NCBI GenBank assembly: GCA_035998445.1
Contig: DASYHQ010000017.1
Span: forward strand, 1 to 64,000
Length of the DNA stretch: 64,000 nt
Direction: 5' to 3'
DNA from: Tepidisphaeraceae bacterium
Lineage (GTDB): Bacteria > Planctomycetota > Phycisphaerae > Tepidisphaerales > Tepidisphaeraceae
The position numbers and the translations under genes are program-made. The notes under the pieces were generated by a model that was not told the DNA's origin, did not search any database, and saw only the letters and a list, made by a program, of their open reading frames with translations. This document shows positions 1 through 8,081 of this stretch, piece after piece (positions within the stretch are counted from its first letter, which is position 1; every line of letters begins with the position of its first letter).

Positions 1-191
1 CTCCCGCGTACTCGCCCCTGAGGGCTAGGGAGGGGGCCTTCTTGGCGACTCCGAACGGGTAGACCCCCACCCTAGCCCTCCCCCGGCGCAGGCGGGAGAG
101 GGGACCAGACCGCAGGCGTGCGTCAAGTATGTGAATGCCCATTCCTGCCTGTCTCTCCCCCCGTATTTCGTCCTGCTGATCAGAAAGACGT

Positions 192-468
192 TGACGCGAA
201 GGTCGCGAAGGTGAGGACGCGAAGAATCGCGAAGGGCGTTGCGCCATATCCACATCAAACGCGCAGCGCGAGCGTAGAAATGGATAGCGTGCTCTTTGAC
301 AATTGAATGATCACATGCGGGACCGGGCCAAGCGCTTCCCCATTCACCCGATGGTGCAAAATGGTGCACAATGGTGCATGTTTTCGGATCTTGACTTGCC
401 CAGACCGCCGCGGTCGACCAGTTTGCCCTTCGCGTCCGCCTTCACGACCTTCGCGCCTTCGCGTCTCT
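192..468. repeat. Spaced inverted repeat (GACGCGAAGGTCGCGAAGG type)
   Basis: The left arm at about 192-223 (TGACGCGAAGGTCGCGAAGG onward) is answered by a right arm at about 425-468 (CCTTCGCGTCCGCCTTCACG onward), about 200 bases apart. A related half-arm lies at 14446-14475 after ybaB. It is non-coding and its function is unknown. Confidence 0.6.
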
Positions 469-510
469 GCTCCGCTCCGTTGCGCAAGGCAGACGGGATG
501 CAGTTCGAAG

Positions 511-583
511 GTAGGGGCAGGCCTCCGTGCCTGCCCGCTTTAGCCACATGACGAAGAGGGCAGGCACGGAGGCCTGCCCCTAC
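511..583. repeat. Family F inverted repeat, copy 1
   Basis: GTAGGGGCAGGCCTCCGTGC is mirrored by an exact complement ending CCTGCCCCTAC, with a loop of about 20 bases. A second, diverged copy lies at 18958-19053 against grpE. It could form a long hairpin in RNA or single-stranded DNA. Confidence 0.85.
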
Positions 584-674
584 GAAGCAATGGCAAACTA
601 CACCAGTTCCCAGGAGACGGGGGGAGAGACAGGCAGGAAAGCCCGTACTACACAAGAGGATCACGACTGACGGT

Positions 675-1085
675 TTACGCCGCCTTTGGAACGAACTCGC
701 GCAGCGGTGTCGGCACCCGGCGTAACCCGCGCCGCACGGCCTTGTCGACGGCGTACTGCATGCTGGCGTTGAAGCGCTTCATCACCTTTTCGTCCGGCTC
801 GACGCCCAGCTTGCGCATCGTGTGGATCGCCCACAGCCAGACGTGGTACTCCTCTTCGCACTGCTGCTTGTACTTGTCGAAGCCGATCGCGTGATGGCCG
901 ACCTCGTGCAGGAAGATGCTCAGGCTGATCGGGGTCTTGGGCACCGGCGACTCGATCCAGTTGATCACCCGACCGTCGTGGTAGTACACCCGCCAGGCGC
1001 AGCCGCTCATGCTGCTGCGCCAGCGGCGGACGCGCAGGTCGTACCTGGTCTTCATCTGCTCCACGATCAAGTCGAACTTCGCCAT
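675..1085 (-). CDS. Putative small zinc-metallopeptidase-like protein
   Basis: A 136-residue soluble protein of unknown function. It contains HEVGHH at residues 60-65, the HExxH zinc-binding and catalytic motif of metallopeptidases, followed by an acidic and aromatic stretch (CEEEYHVWLW, 76-85) that could hold the third ligand. There is no signal peptide or membrane segment. The start at MAKFDL is chosen because GAAGGT lies a proper distance upstream; a longer frame to 1130 lacks this. It is divergent from the next gene. The motif is seen; protease activity is inference, because short proteins with HExxH are not always enzymes. Confidence 0.75.
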   Translation of the reverse strand: MAKFDLIVEQMKTRYDLRVRRWRSSMSGCAWRVYYHDGRVINWIESPVPKTPISLSIFLHEVGHHAIGFDKYKQQCEEEYHVWLWAIHTMRKLGVEPDEKVMKRFNASMQYAVDKAVRRGLRRVPTPLREFVPKAA

Positions 1086-1161
1086 GGGTTTACCTTCTAT
1101 CGGCCAACCTGCATGCAAATTTGTAGCCAACGATAAACCACCCGTACAATCGGCCCTGCCA

Positions 1162-1782
1162 ATGCTGCCAGAAGGGTCTCAGTTCTCGATTGTAGTCCTG
1201 CTCACGCTCGTCGTGATCGCGCTGACGTCGCTGGGCGTGTTCTTCGTGCTCGTTCACCGGTGGACGCACGGCAAGCGCCGCTACGCGTTGCGTGAGTGGG
1301 CCAGGCGGCACGATTTCCACGCCGTCGAAGGCACGTTTCCCGCCATTGTGAACCCGGTGATCGCGACGGCGCCGCAGGGCAGCGAGCAGTTCTCCAATGG
1401 CCGGTCGACCGTTCTGCGCCTCTACACCGACAACGCCGCGTGGCACGTGCTGGTGCGACGGATGGAAACCCCTTGGCCCACCACCGGTGTGCGGCCGGTC
1501 GCCAATACGACCAGCGTGCTCGACCTGTACTCGCTCGCCAGTTTCCCCTCGCTGACGACCGGCGAGCGTTTCATCGTCTACGGCACCGACTCCGCCGCGG
1601 CGCGATCGCTGGCATCGTCGTCGCTGCGTGCCCTGTTGCCCCCCGACATCGGCGTGCTGCTGGCCGGCCAGGACATGATGGTCGACTTCACCGCCCGCCC
1701 GTTCGACGAGATCGAGTTCGACCGCATGATCGCGCTCGCCGACCAACTGGTCGCCCACCTGCCGGCGGTGGTGAAGAAATAG
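1162..1782 (+). CDS. Membrane-anchored hypothetical protein
   Basis: A 206-residue protein with one N-terminal membrane helix (about residues 9-30, IVVLLTLVVIALTSLGVFFV) followed by a basic stretch (HRWTHGKRRY) and a soluble domain of about 170 residues, probably cytoplasmic by the positive-inside rule. No catalytic motif was recognised. The ATG at 1162 is preferred over a longer upstream frame because the hydrophobic segment then lies at the N terminus. It is followed by repeats of families B and K and stands alone as a transcription unit. Confidence 0.7.
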   Translation: MLPEGSQFSIVVLLTLVVIALTSLGVFFVLVHRWTHGKRRYALREWARRHDFHAVEGTFPAIVNPVIATAPQGSEQFSNGRSTVLRLYTDNAAWHVLVRRMETPWPTTGVRPVANTTSVLDLYSLASFPSLTTGERFIVYGTDSAAARSLASSSLRALLPPDIGVLLAGQDMMVDFTARPFDEIEFDRMIALADQLVAHLPAVVKK

Positions 1783-1881
1783 AGTCGGACCGGAAGAAGA
1801 GGTTGAACCACAGAGGACACCAGAGAGCACAGAGGCAGGCACGGAGTGGAAACGGCCAAGCGCTTTTGAATCGCCTTGATC

Positions 1882-1957
1882 GTCATCCTGGGGTACTCCG
1901 AAGGATCTCTCAGCACCCGCGGAATCGAAGAGATCCTTCGGGGTACCTCAGGATGAC
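1882..1957. repeat. Family B inverted repeat, copy 1
   Basis: GTCATCCTGGGGTACTCCGA runs into AAGGATCTCT and is answered by AGAGATCCTTCGGGGTACC ending GGATGAC. The whole 76 bases fold into one hairpin. A second copy lies at 58955-59033. The outer GTCATCC ends resemble family C. Confidence 0.85.
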
Positions 1958-1975
1958 GAGCCAGGTAGACTTAGA

Positions 1976-2040
1976 ATCTCCGATTGGGATTTTGGGGTTT
2001 GGTCATTTGTTTGGCATTGGGGCTTGGGATTTTGCTTTCC
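1976..2040. repeat. Family K dispersed repeat, copy 1
   Basis: It contains TTTGGCATTGGGGCTTGGGA, which recurs at 14491-14542 and, in reverse and diverged, at 8601-8670. It is A+T-richer than its surroundings and abuts the stop codon of the phosphoesterase gene at 2041. Confidence 0.75.
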
Positions 2041-2961
2041 CTACTGCGCCTCGGTCACCACCGCGTCTTTCGGTTGGCTGCCCGTATCGCCGTCCTTGTT
2101 CGCGGGCACGGGGGGCACGGCGACCTCGGCGGCGTCCTGCAGGGTCCAGGCGCCGGCGAGCTTGCGAAACTCGCGGACGGCGCTGGTGATGAACGCGCTG
2201 CCGTTCCAGGCGCGAACGTCGATCGACAGGTAATCCTTGTCGACCTTAATACGGTTGTACGCGTTGGGCTCGTCGCGGCGGCGCGTGCTGGTGGCGGTGC
2301 CGGCTTGTACCGAGATGATCGCGCGCTTCACCGCCTCGTGATGGCCGCGCACGTCGGCGCTGTAGCCGCGATGCAGGTGCCCGGCCAGCAGCAAATCGAC
2401 GCCGGCCCGCTCCATCGTCGCCAGCGCTTGCCGCGAGCGATGGACGATGCCCTTGCGCTCGTCGCCCGGCGGTGGGATGAACGGGTGGTGCGTGACCACG
2501 ATCTTGAACTGATCGTCCGGCGCATCCTTGGCGGCCACGCGTACGTCGACCAGCTGTTCCTCGGAAATGCCGCCGTCCTTCCAGAAGCCCTTCCACGACC
2601 ACGTGAACTGCCGCGCGGTGTTGATGCCGATGACGAGCAGTTCGTCGTCGCGATAGACGGGCCGCACGTCCTTGGCGATGTATCGCCGATACCGGCCCAG
2701 CGGTGAGACTATACGCCGCAGGAACAGCAGGTCCCACAGTGGGATATCGTGGTTCCCCGGCACCACCAGCTGCGGACGCGGCAGCCGTTTCATGTACTCC
2801 GCGGCCGCTTCAAATTGGCCGACCCGGGCGCGCTGCGTGAAGTCGCCGGAGCAGATCACCAGCGACGGGTTGGCCGCGTGCAGTTCATCGACGAGCGCCT
2901 CGGCGACCGGTTCATCCAGCCGGCCGAAGTGGAGATCGGAAATGTGGGCTATCGTTCGCAT
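2041..2961 (-). CDS. Calcineurin-like metallophosphoesterase
   Basis: A 306-residue cytosolic phosphoesterase. The family's metal-binding blocks are all present in order: SDLHFG (Asp9, His11), SGDFT (Asp40), GNHD (Asn70, His71), THHPF near residue 160 and GHLHRG near residue 195. The layout matches the CpdA/Icc group, which hydrolyses cyclic nucleotides or other phosphodiesters with two metal ions. The substrate cannot be told from sequence. It has no signal peptide; a low-complexity tail follows the catalytic domain. It lies in the same direction as the lipid kinase gene upstream, separated by a family C repeat, so co-transcription is doubtful. Confidence 0.92.
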   Translation of the reverse strand: MRTIAHISDLHFGRLDEPVAEALVDELHAANPSLVICSGDFTQRARVGQFEAAAEYMKRLPRPQLVVPGNHDIPLWDLLFLRRIVSPLGRYRRYIAKDVRPVYRDDELLVIGINTARQFTWSWKGFWKDGGISEEQLVDVRVAAKDAPDDQFKIVVTHHPFIPPPGDERKGIVHRSRQALATMERAGVDLLLAGHLHRGYSADVRGHHEAVKRAIISVQAGTATSTRRRDEPNAYNRIKVDKDYLSIDVRAWNGSAFITSAVREFRKLAGAWTLQDAAEVAVPPVPANKDGDTGSQPKDAVVTEAQ

Positions 2962-3015
2962 GGAATTCGTCGTCGGGTCGCCCTCTCCAGTGGGAAAGGA
3001 TCCAACCGCTCAACA

Positions 3016-3120
3016 TGTCATCCCGAGGGGAGCGGTAGCGACCCGAGGGATCCCGGCATTCGGGCGGTTCTCGTTACTTCGAGATCCCTCAGGTCGCTAC
3101 CGCTCCCATTCGGGATGACA
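3016..3120. repeat. Family C inverted repeat, copy 1
   Basis: It opens with TGTCATCCCGAGGGGAGCGG and TAGCGACCCGAGGGATC and closes with the complement GATCCCTCAGGTCGCTACCG and ATTCGGGATGACA. The arms are about 40 bases with a loop of about 25. Further copies lie at 15314-15521, 19622-19725, 42152-42255 and 59101-59205. Confidence 0.9.
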
Positions 3121-3172
3121 ATCCGGCTTTTCCCATCCCTATACGTACGGGAGAGACACAACTGCCGCCACC

Positions 3173-4120
3173 TCACGTCGTCGTCGTCGTCGCGACCACG
3201 TTCATCTCAAACCGAGCCGCCTGCTCGCGCGGTACGAGGACCTTCAATGCCCCCTGCCGTACTCTGTACATCAACGGCGACGTGCAGTCGATGACCTCGC
3301 CGTCGATCGACACGCGCACGGTCCGGCCGCGCGTGGCGACCTGCAACTCGGGCGAGACGATCACCTCGAAGTTGGCGGTCGGTTCGAGTTTGCCGACGCT
3401 GGCCTTGGCCATCAGCCAGAGCATGCCCGTCCGCCCGCGCGGTTTGGCGACGTACGTGTTCAGCACCCGACGGTCGGGGTACGACGCGGCCTGCACGCCG
3501 AAGACTTCCATCTGATGCGCGTTATTGCAGACGATCACGCTCGGCGTTGCCCGCCGCAGGCGAACGCCTTTGACGGTCAGCGTGACGCGGATGATCGGGA
3601 ACCGCATCATCGCGCGCGTGAACGCCACGCCCATGGCCGTCCACTTGCCGCGGTCGAGCGCGCTGCGTTGGGCGTCGCGATGGCGGACGACGCGCGGGTG
3701 CAGACCGACGCCCGAGAAATTCAGGAACAGGTTGTCGTTCACCAGCCCGATCGGCAGGTCGATCGTGACACCGTCGGCCAGCAGCGCGATTGCCTCGGCC
3801 AGATCGAGCGGGATGCCCATGTCCTTGGCGAAGTGATTGTGCGTGCCCAGCGGCAGCGGCGCGAACGTAGCACCGGTGTCCAGCAATCCACTGGCGACGG
3901 CGTTCAGCGTGCCATCACCGCCCGCGGCGGCGATGACGTCGTACCGCTTCCGCCGGGCGGCGTCGCGCGCGGTGGCGGCCAGTTGGTCGCCCTCGACGCT
4001 CTTCAGTTCCGCATCGATGCCGTGCTGCGACAGCGCGGCCTGCAGCTGGTCGTTCACGGTCGTACCACCCGATCGCAGGATCGTGCCGGCGGCGCCGTTT
4101 AACAGGATCATCCATTTCAT
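3173..4120 (-). CDS. Diacylglycerol-kinase-family lipid kinase
   Basis: A 315-residue member of the DAGK/YegS family, which phosphorylates diacylglycerol or a related lipid using ATP at the inner face of the membrane. The glycine-rich ATP-binding motif GGDGT lies at about residues 67-71, preceded by NGAAGT at the N terminus (nucleotide loop) and followed by [17 protein letters not shown], the usual PxGTxNxxA block. NFSGVGLHP near residue 135 matches the second domain. Two ATG codons nine bases apart (4129 and 4120) could serve as start; neither has a strong ribosome site. The exact lipid substrate is unknown. Confidence 0.88.
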   Translation of the reverse strand: MKWMILLNGAAGTILRSGGTTVNDQLQAALSQHGIDAELKSVEGDQLAATARDAARRKRYDVIAAAGGDGTLNAVASGLLDTGATFAPLPLGTHNHFAKDMGIPLDLAEAIALLADGVTIDLPIGLVNDNLFLNFSGVGLHPRVVRHRDAQRSALDRGKWTAMGVAFTRAMMRFPIIRVTLTVKGVRLRRATPSVIVCNNAHQMEVFGVQAASYPDRRVLNTYVAKPRGRTGMLWLMAKASVGKLEPTANFEVIVSPELQVATRGRTVRVSIDGEVIDCTSPLMYRVRQGALKVLVPREQAARFEMNVVATTTTT

Positions 4121-4344
4121 CGCGAACATCCCGTCGTTACGCGGCGCGTCGGCATCAGGGGCGGCGTCGCTGCGACCGAGAACATACCCGCCCCGCACAG
4201 AATCGCCTGCGCCCCGAATGTTTCGCTCATCCGCCCGGCGAGTTCGTCCGTATCCCACCGCACTCTTGGGCCAGCAGGATCGGCCTGCCGGCCACCCCGG
4301 ATAAACCCTCGCCAGCTCTACTGGCGAACAGTGAAGGAGCCCCC

Positions 4345-4887
4345 ATGAAGATCACCCGTTTTGCCATTGTGTCGGCCTGTGCCCTGAGCCTCGGCGCCGC
4401 TGCGCTCACCGTGTCGCTGGCCCCGTCGAACGTGTTCGCGCAGGACATGATGCAGCCGACCGAGACGAAGAAGGACATCATCGAGACCGCGACCGGTCCC
4501 GGCATGCAGGAGGTGACGACGGTCGTCGCCGCCATCAAGGCCGCCGACCTCGTCGAGACGCTAAAGGGCAAGGGCCCGTTCACCGTCTTCGCCCCCACGA
4601 ACGCCGCCTTCGAGAAGCTGCCTGCGGGCACGGTCGAGAGCCTGCTGAAGCCCGAGAACAAGGAAAAGCTCAAGAGCATCCTGCTGTACCACGTGCATGC
4701 CGGCGCGGGCGTTATGGCCAAGGACGTGAAGACCATGAGCCTCTCCACCGCCCAGGGCGGCACGCTGGACGTGAAGGCCGAGGACGGCAACGTCATGATC
4801 AACGACGCGAAGGTCATCAAGACCGACGTGGTCGCCAGCAACGGCGTCATCCACTGGATCGACACCGTGCTGATGCCGAAGGAATAG
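4345..4887 (+). CDS. Secreted fasciclin-domain protein
   Basis: A 180-residue exported protein. A signal peptide spans about residues 1-32 (basic start, long hydrophobic core, cleavage near VFAQ). One FAS1 (fasciclin) domain follows, with [15 protein letters not shown] (H1 region) near residues 79-93 and the H2 block YHVHAG near 116-121, ending [23 protein letters not shown]1 domains mediate adhesion and protein-protein contacts at the cell surface. GAAGGAG sits seven bases before the ATG. The gene lies just upstream of a SigK/RskA-type pair; in mycobacteria the SigK regulon includes the fasciclin proteins MPT70 and MPT83, which suggests that this gene is a target of the sigma factor. Confidence 0.92.
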   Translation: MKITRFAIVSACALSLGAAALTVSLAPSNVFAQDMMQPTETKKDIIETATGPGMQEVTTVVAAIKAADLVETLKGKGPFTVFAPTNAAFEKLPAGTVESLLKPENKEKLKSILLYHVHAGAGVMAKDVKTMSLSTAQGGTLDVKAEDGNVMINDAKVIKTDVVASNGVIHWIDTVLMPKE

Positions 4888-4898
4888 CGGTTTCGGAC

Positions 4899-5106
4899 GC
4901 CTCTCCCGCAGCTGCGGGAGAGGCTGGGCGAGGGTGAGTAGCAACTACCCGCGCGCGGCGGCAGAAAATCTGCCCACGAATTGGCACGAAGATACACGAA
5001 TAAAACGAGCGTTCGCATTCGTGTTTCTTCGGGCCAATTCGTGGGCGATCCGCCGGTTCGAAATCACCTTCAAGAAGGCCTCTCCCGGAGGACCGGTAGA
5101 GGGACC
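4899..5106. repeat. Family D repeat interrupted by a family J element
   Basis: The left half (CCTCTCCCGCAGCTGCGGGA through GGCTGGGCGAGGGTGA) and right half (TTCGAAATCACCTTC through CTCTCCCGGAGGACCGG) together match the intact family D copies at 49564-49678 and 54595-54714. A palindromic family J element occupies the loop, so this appears to be one mobile repeat inserted in another. Confidence 0.75.
4972..5046. repeat. Family J palindrome nested in family D
   Basis: A 75-base near-perfect palindrome: GCCCACGAATTGGCACGAAG at the left is mirrored by GGGCCAATTCGTGGGC at the right. A longer relative lies at 34259-34360. Confidence 0.85.
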
Positions 5107-5221
5107 GGAACTCATCCCGCCTTTGCTCCTTCAAATTCCCGGTCGCCCCGCCTATGATGCCAAGCCCGACCGTTCGGCCGGGACGGTGTGAACACGTGAC
5201 CTCGCGGCGGAGAGCGGCGCA

Positions 5222-5791
5222 TTGGCCGAGACCTTAGGCAATCAAGACGACCTCGCCTTGATGAACGGCATCGCCAACGGTGACCGTGAAGCCCTGTCGC
5301 GCCTGTACGATCGGTACAACCGGCTGGTCTTCACGCTCTGCCTGCGCGTCGTAAAGGATCGAGGCGAGGCCGAGGATCTGCTGATCGAGGTGTTTCAGGA
5401 AGTCTGGGAGCGGTCGGGCCGCTACGACGCGTCGCGCGGGAGCCCGCTGACCTACCTGTCGACCTTGACGCGCAGCCGGGCGATCGACCGGTTGCGCTCG
5501 CGTGGCCGGGCCGTCCGGCAGACGTCGACGCTGGCCAACGTCAGCGACCCACCGGCCAACAGCAATGACGCCAACCCGGGCAACGTCGCCGTGCTGACCG
5601 AACAGCGGTCGCGGGTAAGCGCTGCGCTGGCCAAGCTGGAACCGCCGTACCGCGAGATGGTCGAGCTTTCGTTTTACGATGGGCTGTCGCACAGTGAAAT
5701 AGCGTCGAAGATGAACCGACCATTGGGGACGGTGAAGACGTACATCCGGCAGGGCCTCATCCGTTTGCGTGACGCGTTACGTACTGAATAA
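5222..5791 (+). CDS. sigK: ECF sigma factor, SigK-like
   Basis: A 189-residue RNA polymerase sigma factor of the extracytoplasmic-function type. The N-terminal half is a sigma-70 region 2 domain (LYDRYNRLVFTLCLRVV, EDLLIEVFQEVWERSGRYD, LTRSRAIDRLRSRGR). The C-terminal half is region 4 with a helix-turn-helix (ELSFYDGLSHSEIASKMN followed by PLGTVKTYIRQGLIRLR). The start is a TTG with GGAGAG placed well upstream; an in-frame ATG 39 bases later is an alternative. The anti-sigma gene begins 25 bases after the stop, so the two form one operon. The assignment to the SigK group rests on the RYDASRGSPLTYL block and on the RskA-like partner. Confidence 0.88.
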   Translation: MAETLGNQDDLALMNGIANGDREALSRLYDRYNRLVFTLCLRVVKDRGEAEDLLIEVFQEVWERSGRYDASRGSPLTYLSTLTRSRAIDRLRSRGRAVRQTSTLANVSDPPANSNDANPGNVAVLTEQRSRVSAALAKLEPPYREMVELSFYDGLSHSEIASKMNRPLGTVKTYIRQGLIRLRDALRTE

Positions 5792-5816
5792 ATAGTGAAC
5801 CGACGATAGTGATCCA

Positions 5817-6707
5817 GTGACGACCGAAGACCGTGACAACCTCCTGCTGTACGCCGCCGGTGCCTTAGAGGCCGACGAGGCAGAGCAGCTGCGCCAGCGC
5901 CTGGCCGCGGGATCGCCGCAGGACCTTGGCGCGCTCGCCGAGGCCGAGGCGGTGCTGGCGATGTTGCCGTTGGCGCTCGACGAGCAAACACCGTCGACCG
6001 GCGCGAAGGATCGGTTGATGAGCAACCTGCCCGCGCAGGCGATGTCGATCCGCCCGGACACGGCCAATGCAGCTACGGCGGTATCACCGATGGCGGCAGC
6101 GTCGCAACCGGCATCGTGGGAAGGGCGCCAGCGCGGTTGGATGGCGCTGGCGGCATCGCTGTTGATCTTCGCCGTCTCGCTGGCCCTCATGTTCGCCGCC
6201 CGGCGGGAGTCGGCCCAGAAGGACCAACTGGTGCAGACGTGGTCGGACGAGCTGGCCCAGGCCCGTTCGGAGCTGGCCGCCCAGACACTTCAGTCGCAGG
6301 TCGCCCAAGCCGAGCTTACCAAGGCCCGCGAGCTGCTTGCGGTCGCGCAGTCCGCCAACCTGCAGCTGGTTGGCCTGGCTGCTCCCAACGGCGGTCAGCC
6401 CGCCTCGCCCGCCCGCGGGCGCATCTGGTGGGACAAGGAACAGAACCAGTGGCTGATCACGGTGTCGAACCTGATGCCGCCCGCCGGTGGCCGCGAGTAC
6501 GAGCTGTGGTTCATCACTGCGGATGAACGGAAGATCCCGTCGAAGGTGTTCAACACCGACGCGTCGGGCAACGCGGTGGTCGTGGTTGATCTGCCGGCCG
6601 ATCTGAACCTGCCGGAACTGGCCTTGGCCGCCATCACCGACGAGCCCGCAGGCGGGTCGCCGGTGCCGACGGGGTCGATTCATCTGGTGGGTAAGATCGA
6701 GCAGTGA
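5817..6707 (+). CDS. rskA: Anti-sigma-K factor RskA-like membrane protein
   Basis: A 296-residue single-pass membrane regulator starting at GTG. The cytoplasmic N-terminal part (about residues 1-105, with LLLYAAGALEADEAEQL near the start) is the usual sigma-binding region. One membrane helix follows (about 109-127, MALAASLLIFAVSLALMFA), then a coiled coil rich in Gln, Ala and Glu (about 132-185). The outer RskA-type domain ends in WWDKEQNQWLITVSNLMPP, REYELWFITAD and PVPTGSIHLVGK. In characterised systems RskA holds SigK inactive until it is cut by membrane proteases. It pairs with the sigma factor immediately upstream. No protease gene is seen nearby. Confidence 0.88.
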   Translation: MTTEDRDNLLLYAAGALEADEAEQLRQRLAAGSPQDLGALAEAEAVLAMLPLALDEQTPSTGAKDRLMSNLPAQAMSIRPDTANAATAVSPMAAASQPASWEGRQRGWMALAASLLIFAVSLALMFAARRESAQKDQLVQTWSDELAQARSELAAQTLQSQVAQAELTKARELLAVAQSANLQLVGLAAPNGGQPASPARGRIWWDKEQNQWLITVSNLMPPAGGREYELWFITADERKIPSKVFNTDASGNAVVVVDLPADLNLPELALAAITDEPAGGSPVPTGSIHLVGKIEQ

Positions 6708-6720
6708 GCCTTCTTCTCCA

Positions 6721-6751
6721 CCGTGGCATAAGCGTCTCGCGAATGCCACGG
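6721..6751. repeat. Short family A hairpin
   Basis: CCGTGGCATAAGCG and the mirrored CGCGAATGCCACGG form a minimal version of the terminal hairpins of family A. It lies 14 bases after the rskA stop codon. Confidence 0.65.
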
Positions 6752-6780
6752 TTCAAGACCAACGCTCTACAGGAAATCAA

Positions 6781-6811
6781 ACGGCCCGGTTGCTTGAAGC
6801 AACCGGGCCGT
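6781..6811 (+). terminator. Strong hairpin after the sigK-rskA operon
   Basis: A perfect 13- to 15-base-pair stem: ACGGCCCGGTTGC and GCAACCGGGCCGT around a short TTGAA loop, followed by GTTCTGTTG. It fits an intrinsic terminator with a weak U tract, and it may serve both strands because the next gene is convergent. Confidence 0.75.
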
Positions 6812-6854
6812 GTTCTGTTGTGGGATGAATCGCGGGAGCGTTCGCGGAAAGACA

Positions 6855-7118
6855 CTACGTCTGAGCCGTATCCGCGCTACGTTGCGAGACGCCGGTGGCG
6901 CTGTAGCCGGCGTCGTCGACGCCTTGCATGAGCTGCTTCACCGACACAGAGCCGCGGTCGTAGAGCACCGAGGCTTGTCCGCTGGCGAAGTCGACTTCGA
7001 CCTCGTGCACGCCGGGGTATTCGCCCAGCGCGCGGACGATGGCCTGCTCGCACTTACGGCAGTGCATGCCTTCGATCCGAATGATCGCCAATTGATCACG
7101 GCCTACATCGCTGGACAT
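6855..7118 (-). CDS. Heavy-metal-associated (CopZ-like) protein
   Basis: An 87-residue cytosolic protein made almost wholly of one HMA domain. GMHCRKC (Cys20, Cys23) is the metal-binding CxxC loop of copper chaperones and of the N-terminal domains of copper ATPases. The rest fits the ferredoxin-like fold (HEVEVDFASGQASVLYD, LMQGVDDAGYSA). The start at MSSDVGRD is set by a GGAGG site five bases upstream; the longer upstream frame is not supported. No copper ATPase is seen nearby, so whether it serves as a chaperone or in mercury or copper handling is inference. Confidence 0.88.
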   Translation of the reverse strand: MSSDVGRDQLAIIRIEGMHCRKCEQAIVRALGEYPGVHEVEVDFASGQASVLYDRGSVSVKQLMQGVDDAGYSATGVSQRSADTAQT

Positions 7119-7248
7119 ACGACCTCCACGCCAATCATAGGGTAGACGGTTGTCGGAAATCCTGCAATGCATTGATTGAAATTGACGCGAGCGGCACAGG
7201 GGGCGCCGCGGTAGATCCCCGAAACACGCCACCTAGGGTGTCGTTTAC

Positions 7249-7319
7249 CCCCGTTTAGCCGCGAGCTTGCTCGCGAGGATTTTCACGTCGATCACGGGCA
7301 AGCCCGCGGCTAAACGGGG
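7249..7319. repeat. Family E inverted repeat, copy 1
   Basis: CCCCGTTTAGCCGCGAGCTT at the left is answered by AAGCCCGCGGCTAAACGGGG at the right, giving one long hairpin. A second copy lies at 21101-21172 upstream of dnaJ. Confidence 0.88.
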
Positions 7320-7349
7320 ATTACGAAGCTGCGCGCTGTACGATTGTCG

Positions 7350-8081
7350 TTAGACCGCGGTGGTGTTCGTTAATAGCAGTGCCTGCAACGGGTCAGCACC
7401 GCGCAGCAGGTCGGGCAAGCCGGATCGCCAAGGCACCATCTGCCCGGTTTCCGGACAGAACAGTGCCAGCACTTTCACGTCGGTCATCAACTCGACCAGC
7501 ACCGGGCCGAGGGTGGCGTAAACCTGCTCGCGCGATAGTTCGGCGGGTGATTCGACCCAGTCGACCGCCCGCCATGCCTGGTGATTCAGGATCGCGATGG
7601 CCAATTCCTTTACCGGGGCAGCGGCGGCCTCGTTCTCGCGATCCTTTACGTACGGCGTGGGCAGGTTCACGATCGCCATGCGATGGTCGCCATGCTGCAA
7701 CTCGTACGTCTGGTCGGGTGCCAACACGAGGTGATTCGGATTCTTCGGAGACGAATCAAGCGTCTGGCCTAAGGCGCGCGATAGCCGTTTACGCAGGTCT
7801 TCCGCGTCCAACGGTGTCGGTCGCTCCAGCAGCGCTACGAGCGACAACAACGGCTTGGCCGCCGGCGCTGGCAATTGCGGCTTAACGGGCTCGCCGTAGA
7901 TCGGCACCGCGCTGTGCCGGCCGTGCAGTTCCCAGACGAGGGCGATCGTGATGCCGATCAGGTAGACGTGAACCCAGATCACGCTGGACCACTTGAATCC
8001 GTGGACGACCAGGTCCGCGACCCGCAGCACGAGGTACATCGCCATCACGGCCATCACGACGAAGTTCAGCGTCCGCTTCAC
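7350..8081 (-). CDS. Hypothetical protein with two N-terminal membrane helices
   Basis: A 243-residue protein of unknown function. Two hydrophobic segments (about residues 6-24 and 33-51) form a membrane hairpin, followed by a soluble domain of about 190 residues. Its central part resembles a conserved alpha/beta unit (ELAIAILNHQAWRAVDWVES), but no catalytic motif is visible. Its ATG overlaps the stop codon of ribH by four bases, so the two genes are very likely translated from one message. No link to riboflavin synthesis can be read from the sequence. Confidence 0.75.
   Translation of the reverse strand: MKRTLNFVVMAVMAMYLVLRVADLVVHGFKWSSVIWVHVYLIGITIALVWELHGRHSAVPIYGEPVKPQLPAPAAKPLLSLVALLERPTPLDAEDLRKRLSRALGQTLDSSPKNPNHLVLAPDQTYELQHGDHRMAIVNLPTPYVKDRENEAAAAPVKELAIAILNHQAWRAVDWVESPAELSREQVYATLGPVLVELMTDVKVLALFCPETGQMVPWRSGLPDLLRGADPLQALLLTNTTAV

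Larger units (their letters stand above)
1..674. other. Intergenic region made of inverted repeats
   Basis: No convincing gene is seen here; the open frames have no coding character or family motif. Bases 1-102 hold a degenerate palindrome related to repeat family D (CCTGAGGGCTAGGGAGGGG answered by CCTAGCCCTCCCCC and ending GGAGAGGGGACC). Bases 192-468 hold a widely spaced inverted pair, and 511-583 a family F hairpin; both are listed separately. Confidence 0.7.

Noticed and set aside
25-664. Several overlapping open frames on both strands near the left edge
   Set aside because: They are created by G+C-rich palindromes, have no ribosome sites or family motifs, and overlap each other.
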